A stretch of 64,000 nt of DNA from FEN-1297 sp963710735. Lineage in GTDB: Bacteria; Bacteroidota; Ignavibacteria; Ignavibacteriales; Ignavibacteriaceae. Every line of letters starts with the position of its first letter. The first letter of the stretch is position 1. The stretch is taken from positions 183,993-247,992 of the forward strand of contig CAVQBN010000012.1 in the NCBI GenBank assembly GCA_963710735.1, written 5' to 3'. Positions 47,701 to 55,527 of this stretch are shown piece after piece. Position numbers and translations under genes: made by a program. The notes under the pieces are model-generated. The model was not told the origin of the DNA and ran no database searches. It saw only the letters and a program-made list of their open reading frames with translations.

Positions 47701-48037
47701 TTTTGTCTAATGCTTTCTCGATATTATTCAGAATAGAGTTAGCCTGCTTTGAAGGAAGAGAATCGAAGATAGTTCTTGTTTTTAATTCCTTTTGGTTTTT
47801 GTTTAATATTTTTTGATTATCCTTTTTAAGGATTTTTAAAAATCTGCCATGCCTGTTCAATACGGCAACTTCGCCGTGTATGGTTTCTAAAAGGGCTTTA
47901 ATTTCAAATTTGGAATTTTTTAATTCACGAATTGTCTGGTTGATATCTTCCCCGGTCTTTTGGGATTTGTTTTTAATCCTTTGTAAACCTGTAAATTCAT
48001 TATTTAATTTGATCTTACTTTTTCCCCGATTATTCAT
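44765..48037 (-). CDS. Multi-PAS, GAF-domain sensor histidine kinase
   Basis: 1090 residues, no clear membrane helix, so cytoplasmic. In order: coiled N-terminus, five PAS-like domains (about 50-155, 165-285, 290-400, 410-530, 537-655, several followed by the ITERK motif), a GAF domain (about 660-800), a long coiled coil, the HisKA dimerisation helix with the phospho-acceptor His in SIIAHDLKGPFQPLL (about 872), and an ATPase domain with NLISNAIKFT, VADNGVGIS and GTGLGLIICKEM. No receiver is attached. It pairs by position with the hybrid kinase upstream on the same strand. The ligand and the response regulator are unknown. Confidence 0.92.
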   Translation of the reverse strand: MNNRGKSKIKLNNEFTGLQRIKNKSQKTGEDINQTIRELKNSKFEIKALLETIHGEVAVLNRHGRFLKILKKDNQKILNKNQKELKTRTIFDSLPSKQANSILNNIEKALDKKETISFKYSIKVNNKKYSFNSVISPLNKNQVIIITNDITRQKQNEQSEKKSIKLFKMIWDTSADGMRLTDENGIIIMVNKAFCRMVKKKKKDLEGKPLSVIYEKNKSLEIIQKHKERFKERTILPYVENELKLWNGKIINFGVSNSFFEFENKIPYTLGIFRNITERKRNEKQILILAQALKNISECITITDMSRRIIFINDAFVKTYGYTKDELLGKKIDIVRTTSNDEKLSALIHNQSLQNGWQGEVLNRRKDGTEFTIFLSTTSINDTEGNPVAVIGVATDITERKAAEQHLKLTLSLLNATLESTADGLLVINGHSKITGYNQKFLKMWNLPAKLIAGGDGEKVLAYVNKDLKDPDAFLKQVEYLYDHPEMESYDLLEFKDGRLFERYSLPQKLNEEIVGRVWSFRDVTREKKSEEALIESEKRFRILFEDSAEAICIMTDKFEECNEQFCNLFECSKEDIINHSPWEFSPEIQPDGRSSRKSALEKINAALEDEPQYFYWQHKSKKGKLIDAEVSLNGFVLGGKKLAQATIHNITERKKFEKIQTALYKISESVNTTEDMQTLFTKIHEVIKGLMSADNFYIALYDEKTDLLSFPYFVDKVDPPPPPRKLGKGLTDYVLRTGKEAIIREKEEIELKRNNEIELVGSYSPVWVGVPLKLEGKTFGVMVVQDYQNEFAYTETEKQVLVFVSEQIALAINRKKTSEELINYTKRLKENKDLLEQKASQLAKLNKQLEESEKKLKELNASKDKLFSIIAHDLKGPFQPLLGMSEILASEQHTLSEYERDNFITEIHGLLKNQFKLVDNILDWARIQTGRQQFDPVKINLSEKVNEVKTILNANSINKNIKVTNNVESDVFVFADSYMLQSTLQNLISNAIKFTNINGTVLISSIEKDNYFEITVADNGVGISHKGKENIFRIDTQHSTLGTENEKGTGLGLIICKEMIEKNNGRIWVESELGVGSKFTFTIPKCPED

Positions 48038-48146
48038 TTTACTTGCATAATTTATATAGTAATTAAATTTATAAAATTATTTTATAACTAAATACTGATT
48101 AATTTTGAATATTTATTAGGAATAATAACCAGAAATAGTTAAAAAT

Positions 48147-49790
48147 TTATTTATGCAGAATATTGTTCATTAAATTTATCAAACTTTCTTTATCGAAAGG
48201 TTTTGAAATATAATGAGTACATCCACCTTGAAGAAATTTTTCTCTGTCTCCATCTAAAGCATAAGCTGTTAAAGCCACAATAGGAGTTTGAGAATATGCA
48301 TGATTCTTTCTTATTTCTTTAGTTACATCTAGCCCATTTAAACCAGCCCCAAGATTGATGTCCATTAAAACAGCATCAAATACCTTTTCATTTACTTTGT
48401 TAAGAGCCTCCCGACCATTTATTGCAGCTTCAATTAAGCAAACATTTTTTAAAATTATTTTTGCAATATCAATTGTAACCTGATCATTATCGACTAACAA
48501 TACATTCGGAAGATTTGAACTAACCGTATGTTTTGATTGAGTTAACTTATTCCTTTTAATTTTTGCTTTACTATCCTTTGTCTTTACCTCGGGAAACCGA
48601 AGGACAAAAGTAGAGCCTTTGCCCACCTTACTTTCTAAGAAGATTTCGCCGCCAAGCAAATCTACATATCTTTTTGTAATTGTCAATCCAAGTCCGCTGC
48701 CTTCGTATTGCCTATTGATACCTTCACTTGCCTGCCTGAATTCTTCAAATATAATCTTTTGACTTGCTTCGGGAATGCCTATCCCGCTATCTTTTATTTT
48801 AATTAATGCAAAACGCTTTTGTCCCTCTTTAATACTGTCTGCCTCAACATTTATTCCGCCGTGTTCGGTATATTTTATAGCGTTATTTAAAAGGTTAAAG
48901 ACTATTTTATTAAAAATATGAGCATCCAAACTAGCGCTTATTTCCTCATCAACTATTTTAAGATTGAGATATAAATTATTTCTTTCCGCAATATTTGCAA
49001 AACTTCTTACTGTATCAGCAACAAGATGTGATACATTATGCGGCTTTCTATTTATTTCAATTTTCTGAGCTTCTAATCGGGAAAAATCTAAAAGTGAATT
49101 TAGAGTCTCCATCAATCTTCTTCCTGAAGAATAAATGGATTCGGCCATTTCTTTTTGTTCGGGATCTTTCAATTCATTTTTAAAAATTTCGGCAAATCCC
49201 AAAATACCAACTAATGGTGTCCTTAGTTCATGACTCATGGTTGCAAGAAAGTTTCCCTTAAGCTTATTCATTTCTTCCGTTTTTTCCTTTGAGGCAATCA
49301 ACTGTTTTTCAGCAATATTTTTTTCTGTTATATCCTCTATAGTGCCTTCAAGGTAATATTTTTTCTTTCCTTTTACTTTTATTAAACGGGAATTCATCCT
49401 TACACTAATTTCTGTTCCGTCCTTTTTCCTAAATTCTGTTTCAAATCCGACTACTTTTCCTTCCTTAAATGCTTTCTCAACAAATAAAGCTCTATCATTT
49501 AGGTCCAGGTAAATATCATTCATGGGATTATCAGGAATTTCAGACAATGATGAATAGCCAAGCAACTTTACTAATGCATCGTTTGCCATTAAAATTTTTC
49601 CGTCAACAGTAGTTCTATAAATTCCAATAGTAGCATTTTCGTATAAACTCTTAAAACCATCTCCATTTGACTTCAGTATTTTTTCCAATTTTTCTTTTTC
49701 ATCAATAATATCTTTTAGCTTGGCAATCTTTTTTTGCAGCTGCTTTATCTTAGTCTCTAATTTATCCTTACTCATTTTATGATCATTCAT
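48147..49790 (-). CDS. PAS-domain hybrid histidine kinase with C-terminal receiver
   Basis: 547 residues, cytoplasmic. A coiled-coil N-terminus (KIKQLQKKIAKLKDIID), one PAS domain (about 50-165), HisKA with FLATMSHELRTPLVG (His at about 187), HATPase with NLLNNAIKYT, IKDSGIGIP and GSGLGLTITKRY, then a receiver domain (about 430-547) with the phospho-acceptor Asp in DAVLMDINLG and Lys in HYISKPF. No DNA-binding output domain. Reads 109 bases upstream of the multi-PAS kinase on the same strand, so a phosphorelay between the two is possible but not shown. Confidence 0.92.
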   Translation of the reverse strand: MNDHKMSKDKLETKIKQLQKKIAKLKDIIDEKEKLEKILKSNGDGFKSLYENATIGIYRTTVDGKILMANDALVKLLGYSSLSEIPDNPMNDIYLDLNDRALFVEKAFKEGKVVGFETEFRKKDGTEISVRMNSRLIKVKGKKKYYLEGTIEDITEKNIAEKQLIASKEKTEEMNKLKGNFLATMSHELRTPLVGILGFAEIFKNELKDPEQKEMAESIYSSGRRLMETLNSLLDFSRLEAQKIEINRKPHNVSHLVADTVRSFANIAERNNLYLNLKIVDEEISASLDAHIFNKIVFNLLNNAIKYTEHGGINVEADSIKEGQKRFALIKIKDSGIGIPEASQKIIFEEFRQASEGINRQYEGSGLGLTITKRYVDLLGGEIFLESKVGKGSTFVLRFPEVKTKDSKAKIKRNKLTQSKHTVSSNLPNVLLVDNDQVTIDIAKIILKNVCLIEAAINGREALNKVNEKVFDAVLMDINLGAGLNGLDVTKEIRKNHAYSQTPIVALTAYALDGDREKFLQGGCTHYISKPFDKESLINLMNNILHK

Positions 49791-50150
49791 TTTGAATTAT
49801 TTCCTATATAATTAAAATGATTTTAAACTGGCAAAATTACCTTTCCTTAGTAATTTTTTTAGAAGAAAAGGCCGGATATTATTTATATCCTAAATATAAA
49901 ATAATTAATATGATACTTTAAAATATTTTATTGATTAATCTAATTATTCCTTTAAATCGAAACTTTTTAATTTTGTTTGAAGAATAATTTTTATTGATGA
50001 AATTCTGAAAACTAACTGATAACTGAGATTCTATTTTATTAAATAGTTATTATTCATGTAGGATTAATAAAGGATACAATTTAACTTAATTCTAAAATTT
50101 TAACTAAATTTTAATGAAATATTTTTACAAATACTAATCCATTTTGTGAT
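49791..50150. other. Divergent intergenic region
   Basis: AT-rich and without a supported gene. It separates the leftward kinase pair from the rightward truA operon and should contain both promoters, although I see no standout match. Confidence 0.4.
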
Positions 50151-50879
50151 TTGAATAATTATAAGCTTTTAATCCAGTATGACGGCACTAACTATTGCGG
50201 ATGGCAAATTCAGTTAAATCAGCCTACTATTCAACAAAAAATTACGGATGCTGCCCAGTTAATTTTAAAAGAAAAAGTAAACCTGCTCGGTTCAGGCAGG
50301 ACAGATACCGGTGTGCATGCCTTAGGCCAGGTGGCCAATTTTAGTACCGGCGACGAATTAGACATTTACAGATTTAAGCATTCAATAAACGCAATTCTTC
50401 CAGTAGATATTTCTATAAATAAAATAGAAAAGGTACAAAATGAGTTCCATTCAAGATTTGATGCTAAGAAAAGAAGCTACCTCTATTTATTTTCAAAACT
50501 TAAATCTCCGTTTTATGATAGGTATTCATATTTTTATCACAATGAAATAGATTGTGAATTGTTAAATAAATTGAGCAGATCACTTTTGGGTGAAAAAGAT
50601 TTTTCTTCTTTTGCGAGGAAAAACACTGATACAAAAAATAAAATTTGCAATATTTATGAAGCTTATTGGAAAAATACTTCAAACTTAATAATCTTTAAAA
50701 TAGAAGCGGATCGATTCCTTCACGGTATGGTAAGGACAATCATCGGAACTTTATTGAAAGCAGTAAAAAATAATTATGATAATAAATATCTTGAAAATAT
50801 TATTGAACAGAGGGATCGCGAAACTGCCGGCGAAGCAGTCCCTGCAAAAGGCTTGTTTTTATATAAGGTAAAATATTAA
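50151..50879 (+). CDS. truA: tRNA pseudouridine(38-40) synthase
   Basis: 242 residues. Isomerises uridines in the tRNA anticodon stem-loop. Near the N-terminus: YDGTNYCGWQIQ and the catalytic motif GSGRTDTGVHALGQV (Asp 52); near the C-terminus: ADRFLHGMVRTIIGTLL. The start is a TTG (50151-50153); no in-frame ATG or GTG exists in the right place and the N-terminus matches the family from this point. First gene of a forward group, with the SDR gene two bases after the stop. Confidence 0.92.
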   Translation: MNNYKLLIQYDGTNYCGWQIQLNQPTIQQKITDAAQLILKEKVNLLGSGRTDTGVHALGQVANFSTGDELDIYRFKHSINAILPVDISINKIEKVQNEFHSRFDAKKRSYLYLFSKLKSPFYDRYSYFYHNEIDCELLNKLSRSLLGEKDFSSFARKNTDTKNKICNIYEAYWKNTSNLIIFKIEADRFLHGMVRTIIGTLLKAVKNNYDNKYLENIIEQRDRETAGEAVPAKGLFLYKVKY

Positions 50880-50881
50880 AA

Positions 50882-51637
50882 ATGTTTAATTTTAAATCCA
50901 AAACAGTTTTAGTTACAGGCGGCTCAAGAGGTATTGGTGAAGCTTGTGTAAAATTATTTGCCGATGCAAATGCCGATATTGCCTTTACTTACAATTCAAA
51001 CAAAAAAAATGCTGAGGAATTGGTAAAGAAATATTCATCAGTTATTAAAATTAAAGCATATAAAATTAATTTAAGTAAGAGAGATGAGATAGAGAAAAAT
51101 GTAAATGAAATAATTTCTGAATTCGGCAGGATCGATGTATTAGTTAATAATGCAGGAATTTGGGAGTACGGAAAAGCTGATGAAATGAGTCTGGAACAAT
51201 GGGAAAATACAATTAAAATAAATCTTACCGGCACGTTTATTTTTACTAAATCTGTGATTCCATTAATGAAAAAAAATAAGTTCGGAAGAATAATAAATAT
51301 AACTTCAACTGCAGGGCAAAGAGGCGAGCCATTTTATTCGCATTATGCTGCATCGAAAGGGGGTATAATATCATATACAAAATCTCTTGCTTCTGAACTG
51401 GGAGAATATGGTATAACTGTTAACAGTGTTGCTCCCGGGTGGGTAATTACTGATATGACCAAGGATGTTTTTGCCGATAAAGAATATCGAGAAAAAGTTC
51501 GAAATGAAATTCCAGTAAAAAGAATTGCCGAAGCTGAAGATATAGCCGGGCCGGTTTTATTTTTAGCTTCAGATTTGGCTAAACATATAAACGGAGAAAT
51601 ATTAAATGTGAACGGTGGTTCGGTATTGTGCGGATGA
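50882..51637 (+). CDS. SDR-family oxidoreductase (FabG-like)
   Basis: 251 residues of a classical short-chain dehydrogenase/reductase. The cofactor motif is VTGGSRGIGEA (TGxxxGxG), then NNAGIWEYG, the catalytic Ser in INITSTAGQR, and the Tyr/Lys pair in YSHYAASKGG. The C-terminus, ASDLAKHINGEILNVNGG, is typical of FabG-like enzymes. It could be a 3-oxoacyl-ACP reductase or act on another alcohol. It starts two bases after truA and so is likely co-transcribed. Confidence 0.9.
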   Translation: MFNFKSKTVLVTGGSRGIGEACVKLFADANADIAFTYNSNKKNAEELVKKYSSVIKIKAYKINLSKRDEIEKNVNEIISEFGRIDVLVNNAGIWEYGKADEMSLEQWENTIKINLTGTFIFTKSVIPLMKKNKFGRIINITSTAGQRGEPFYSHYAASKGGIISYTKSLASELGEYGITVNSVAPGWVITDMTKDVFADKEYREKVRNEIPVKRIAEAEDIAGPVLFLASDLAKHINGEILNVNGGSVLCG

Positions 51638-51689
51638 ATTAATTTTATTAGCAATTTTTAAGTTTAGTTAAAATAATAAAGGTTTTAAA

Positions 51690-52163
51690 ATGGATTTTCT
51701 TGCTCAGTTACATCCTAAAATTGTTCATTTTCCTATAGCATTTTTCTTGGCTTACGTACTATTCGAATTAATTGGGATTATCTTTAAAAGAGATTTCTTC
51801 TTAAAAGCCGCACATTTAATTTTATTCCTTGGCGTACTAGGTGCTATTGCGGCAGTGTTAACCGGCAACTCCGCACAGCAGGCCGCTAAACAGCTAAGCA
51901 AAGCTGGAGTATCCATAAATATGAAAGCTATAGGAAATCACGAAGACTTTGCAAATTTTACAATGTGGTATTTTACAGGACTTCTAGTTTTCAGAACTTT
52001 TTTAGTTCTTAAAAAGAAATTTTCCGGCAATGTTAGATACCTATTCATTTTACTTGCGGTAATCGGTTCATTTTTAGTGTATCAAACAGGTGAACTAGGA
52101 GGCAAACTTGTATATAAATATGGGATTGGTACTGATGTTATAAAAACTGAAATTCGAAAGTAA
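51690..52163 (+). CDS. DUF2231-like integral membrane protein
   Basis: 157 residues with four helices. The opening FLAQLHPKIVHFPIAFFLAYV, with the conserved H-P-x-x-V-H-F-P, is the hallmark of DUF2231, and a second conserved His (NHEDFANFT) precedes helix three. The pattern of His at membrane edges suggests metal or heme contact, but the function is unknown. Follows the SDR gene by 52 bases on the same strand. Family assigned from the HPxxVHFP motif by eye. Confidence 0.78.
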   Translation: MDFLAQLHPKIVHFPIAFFLAYVLFELIGIIFKRDFFLKAAHLILFLGVLGAIAAVLTGNSAQQAAKQLSKAGVSINMKAIGNHEDFANFTMWYFTGLLVFRTFLVLKKKFSGNVRYLFILLAVIGSFLVYQTGELGGKLVYKYGIGTDVIKTEIRK

Positions 52164-52169
52164 ATTTTT

Positions 52170-52970
52170 GTGAATAATAAACTTAAATTTTCTACAATCG
52201 TTTACGCAGTCCTTGTTACAATTTTTTTAGAACTTATATTAAAATATTTTAATCTTGATTCTTATATAATATTTGCCGGTTTCAGATTTCACCTAAGCCT
52301 GGTAGTACCATTTCCCTTTATTTTAAAATTTGATCAGCTTAAAAACATAAAGAAAATTTTGCGGAATCCTATCTATAATAAAACATTCCAGCCGCTCAAA
52401 TGGGTATTTATACCGCTAGCTTTAATTTTAATTTCTCTATATATCTTTAAAAAAATAAAAATTGGTGATCCTGATTATTTCTATGAATTCGGCCTATCAT
52501 CCATAATAGATTATCCAATTTATTTCTTGTGGAATGTTCCGCAGTTATTAATGGCTTCAATTTTCTTAATTCTTATTCAGCCGCTATTTAAATCTCATAT
52601 ACTCTTCACTACTCTTATAATAATCTTATTATGCATAACGGAATATTTACCAATCGGTGCGCAAAAATTTGATTTTTACAATGTAGTATCACTATTTATT
52701 TCAGCTGCAATAATAAGTTTAATCATAAAATATTTCCAGAATATTTACTGGCTTTCAATTATAATATTTTCAATATTTTGGATTAATCTTTTAACTTTTG
52801 GAAGTCAATCACCAACGTTAATTCACATTTTATTCGCTGCAAATTATAATTCATGGGAAGGCTTTTTTGAAGTGAGTAAAAACATCTTTAACTTATTGCT
52901 TCCGATCCAATTAGCAATCACAGCTATTTTAATTTCGATATCTGCAATAAAAAAGAAAACAATTATTTAA
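52170..52970 (+). CDS. Polytopic membrane protein, unknown
   Basis: 266 residues with about seven to eight membrane helices and little else. It starts at a GTG (52170) six bases after the DUF2231 gene, so the two are probably co-transcribed. The size and helix spacing are like CPBP-type (Abi) membrane proteins, but I do not see their EExxxR and FxxxH motifs, so I leave the family open. Confidence 0.65.
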   Translation: MNNKLKFSTIVYAVLVTIFLELILKYFNLDSYIIFAGFRFHLSLVVPFPFILKFDQLKNIKKILRNPIYNKTFQPLKWVFIPLALILISLYIFKKIKIGDPDYFYEFGLSSIIDYPIYFLWNVPQLLMASIFLILIQPLFKSHILFTTLIIILLCITEYLPIGAQKFDFYNVVSLFISAAIISLIIKYFQNIYWLSIIIFSIFWINLLTFGSQSPTLIHILFAANYNSWEGFFEVSKNIFNLLLPIQLAITAILISISAIKKKTII

Positions 52971-53037
52971 TGTTATTTTTTAAGAGAATTTATTATTTCG
53001 TATTTTTAATACATCAAGTCCGAAAAATTTTTAATTA

Positions 53038-53628
53038 ATGAAAAGAATAATTTTATTTTTAGTATTAATAAACTTTGCTACTTTATTCCCTCAAGGAATT
53101 TCAGGTGACCATGCTCAAGGAGTTTTTATTGCTGTAGCAGTCGGTCCAAGAATTCCCATAAATTATTTTGCTAATTCATCAGACCTTGGTTACGGATTTA
53201 ATGTTGAAGTTTCATATACAAATGATGCATACCTGCCAGTTTTTGTATATGGTAAAATTGGATTTGATCAATTTCCTGGCGCACAGCAATTTTATGAAGT
53301 AACAGATTATTCTAATTACTCAACGAATGCCTTACCTTTAAGCCTTGGTGTGAGATATTTTTTTCCGCCTTTAGTTGAGAACGTAGTACTTTTTATGCCT
53401 ATTGTCGAGGCTTCGGCTGATTATGTTTATTTCCAGAAACTTCATCAATTTAAACCTGCTTCAGGCAAAAGTAATTACCTGGAAGACGTCTCTAAATTCG
53501 GTTTCACTGCCGGTGTAGGGCTTTCAATGTTCATGCTGGAAATCGTTGCATCATATCATTATGTAAAAACAAATCAGTTTATATCTTTGGATCTCAGGGT
53601 TAGACTTCCATTGTACATCAGTTTATAA
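53038..53628 (+). CDS. Probable outer-membrane beta-barrel protein
   Basis: 196 residues with a signal peptide (about 1-19, ATLFPQ) and a mature region of alternating polar/hydrophobic strands (GYGFNVEVSYTND, LPLSLGVRYFFPP, KFGFTAGVGLSMFMLEIVAS), ending with a terminal strand LDLRVRLPLYISL, which fits the outer-membrane C-terminal signal. Function unknown. The enoyl-CoA hydratase gene follows 11 bases later. Confidence 0.7.
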   Translation: MKRIILFLVLINFATLFPQGISGDHAQGVFIAVAVGPRIPINYFANSSDLGYGFNVEVSYTNDAYLPVFVYGKIGFDQFPGAQQFYEVTDYSNYSTNALPLSLGVRYFFPPLVENVVLFMPIVEASADYVYFQKLHQFKPASGKSNYLEDVSKFGFTAGVGLSMFMLEIVASYHYVKTNQFISLDLRVRLPLYISL

Positions 53629-53639
53629 GAGAGGTTAAA

Positions 53640-54422
53640 ATGTCATACCAAAATTTATTATTAAGCGTAAAGGAAAACATTGCTGTTGTTACAATTAATC
53701 GTCCTGAAAAATTGAATGCGCTCAATTCTGATTTAATTGATGAATTGAAAAAAGTGTTCACAGAAATAAATAAGGATGAAAAAATTTCTGTTGTAATTTT
53801 AACAGGCGGTGGTGAAAAAGCATTTGTAGCAGGTGCCGATATTTCCGAACTTAATAAGCTGGATATGATAAGTGCAAAAGCTTTTTCGGAAAAAGGACAG
53901 GAAGTATTCAACTTAATTGAAAATTTAAATAAGCCTGTTATTGCCGCTGTCAATGGCTTTGCACTTGGCGGCGGTTGTGAACTCGCCTTATCTTGTCATA
54001 TACGGTTAGCTTCCGATAATGCAAAATTCGGACAACCAGAAGTCAGCCTCGGAATTATACCTGGTTATGGAGGTACTCAGAGATTAACCCGTTTAATAAA
54101 TTCCGGCAGAGCTATGGAATATATTTTAACAGGCGATATGATAGATGCTAATGAAGCATTTAGAATTGGTCTTGTTAATCGAGTTTATCCAAGGGAAGAG
54201 TTAATGACAAAAGCAACAGAGATGGCGAATAAAATTGCTTCAAAGGCAGGGAATGCAGTTAGGCTGGCTGTTAAAGCGGTAAATGCAGTGGACGAGGTTT
54301 CTTCAAAAGAAGGACAGAATTATGAAGCAAGTCTTTTTGCTCTATGCTGCGGCACCGAAGATTTTAAAGAAGGAACTTCTGCCTTTCTGGAAAAAAGAAA
54401 GCCTGTATTTAAGAATAAATAA
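53640..54422 (+). CDS. Enoyl-CoA hydratase (crotonase family)
   Basis: 260 residues. Oxyanion-hole and CoA motifs: NRPEKLNALNSDLI, FVAGADISEL, NGFALGGGCELALSCH and the catalytic Glu region PEVSLGIIPGYGGTQRL with both Glu residues of the hydratase subtype. It hydrates trans-2-enoyl-CoA in beta-oxidation or related routes. GAGAGG precedes the ATG. It is 27 bases from the next gene, which has no obvious link. Confidence 0.93.
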   Translation: MSYQNLLLSVKENIAVVTINRPEKLNALNSDLIDELKKVFTEINKDEKISVVILTGGGEKAFVAGADISELNKLDMISAKAFSEKGQEVFNLIENLNKPVIAAVNGFALGGGCELALSCHIRLASDNAKFGQPEVSLGIIPGYGGTQRLTRLINSGRAMEYILTGDMIDANEAFRIGLVNRVYPREELMTKATEMANKIASKAGNAVRLAVKAVNAVDEVSSKEGQNYEASLFALCCGTEDFKEGTSAFLEKRKPVFKNK

Positions 54423-54449
54423 TATCTAACCAAACCTACTTTTATTTTA

Positions 54450-54872
54450 ATGAATGTTTCTCCACGTAAGAAAAAGATAATTCAAGTATTATTTGCATTG
54501 GCGGTAATTACACTTATTGCAAATATTATTCTCGCTAAAGTTTATAAACTTCCCAAACCGGAAAAGCTTGAGAGCTTAAATTCAAATATTATAAATACAA
54601 AATTTCTTAGCGCTGTTAATGATTTCGGACTTCAAAAAGATTGGATTAAAACTTTAAAAACTAAAAAATCTAATGATGCCGATTATTCTTATTTGATTAA
54701 TGTACCTAAAGATTTGCCGATACCGGTTATCTTAGTTGAAATTTATTCTTCTTTTAATCGGACTAAAGTTAAGATAAAATCAACGGAAGAAAAGGTAGGA
54801 GGTAAAACTTCATTAAGTCTTTTTTCAGGGGAATCAATTAAAACTTACGGCTCAATTTATCTACAAAGATAA
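54450..54872 (+). CDS. Single-pass membrane protein, unknown: 5' part of a frameshifted gene
   Basis: 140 residues: a basic N-terminus (NVSPRKKKI), a membrane helix (about 10-30), then a periplasmic region. It stops after GSIYLQR. The next frame carries on with KDNLIRNCGSVGLLVSDIDK, which makes a natural continuation if one base is skipped at 54858-54866. The joined protein would have about 345 residues. I do not recognise the family with certainty. Confidence 0.55.
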   Translation: MNVSPRKKKIIQVLFALAVITLIANIILAKVYKLPKPEKLESLNSNIINTKFLSAVNDFGLQKDWIKTLKTKKSNDADYSYLINVPKDLPIPVILVEIYSSFNRTKVKIKSTEEKVGGKTSLSLFSGESIKTYGSIYLQR

Positions 54873-54903
54873 TTTAATTAGAAATTGCGGAAGTGTCGGC
54901 CTC

Positions 54904-55488
54904 TTGGTGTCTGATATTGATAAGCTTAAAAGTAAAGATATCGGAAAGCTTATTCAATTTCCGCAAACATATACAGTGCTGCTCCTTCCTTCAAAATTAT
55001 CGCTTAGTTTGAAAGACAGCCTATTGAATAATAGAAAAGAATATGCTGTACTTTTAAATGATGATATTAATGATTTGGATTTTAAACTAAATAAAAGTTA
55101 CTCCAAAAATAGGCTGGGCATTGTAATACGTACAATTATTGGAGCTTTTCCCCATGCGGTCTTTTATGTAATTGATGATGCATCTAATCTTTATCACTCA
55201 CCGGTATTTTCATTCATTAAAGAAGAATTTGCAAAAAGAAAAATTAAATTGATTAAAGAAAGTGCTTTTATTCATATCCATGAGGGAAATTCTGAAGAAG
55301 TGCAAGAATCATTGAAAGATGTTATTAAGCCGACAAAATTAGGCGATCAAAAATTAGTCATGCTTCATGCCGATAATTTTGAACTCGCACGGCCGGAAAT
55401 TTTTAGCCTGATTAAAATAGGATATAAATTTATAAATCCTTCTAAGATTGTATTGAATAAAGGGGATAAGAAAAGTTCCTCAAAATAG
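54904..55488 (+). CDS. Unknown protein: 3' part of the same frameshifted gene
   Basis: The in-frame sequence actually begins near 54865, before the formal TTG at 54904. About 200 residues with an alternating strand/helix pattern: VGLLVSDIDKL, TYTVLLLPSKLS, FYVIDDASNLYHSPVF, IKLIKESAFIHI, LVMLHADNFELA. The layout (a membrane anchor, then a Rossmann-like domain with Asp-rich strand ends and a late His) faintly recalls divergent polysaccharide deacetylases of the YibQ type, but the key motifs are not clear enough to claim this. Confidence 0.5.
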   Translation: MVSDIDKLKSKDIGKLIQFPQTYTVLLLPSKLSLSLKDSLLNNRKEYAVLLNDDINDLDFKLNKSYSKNRLGIVIRTIIGAFPHAVFYVIDDASNLYHSPVFSFIKEEFAKRKIKLIKESAFIHIHEGNSEEVQESLKDVIKPTKLGDQKLVMLHADNFELARPEIFSLIKIGYKFINPSKIVLNKGDKKSSSK

Positions 55489-55527
55489 ATAAAGAAGATA
55501 TTTTAATACTGAAATAAAACAAGTTTT

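Noticed and set aside
52170..52970. CPBP (Abi) protease assignment for the eight-helix membrane protein
   Set aside because: The EExxxR and FxxxH motifs that define that family are not visible.
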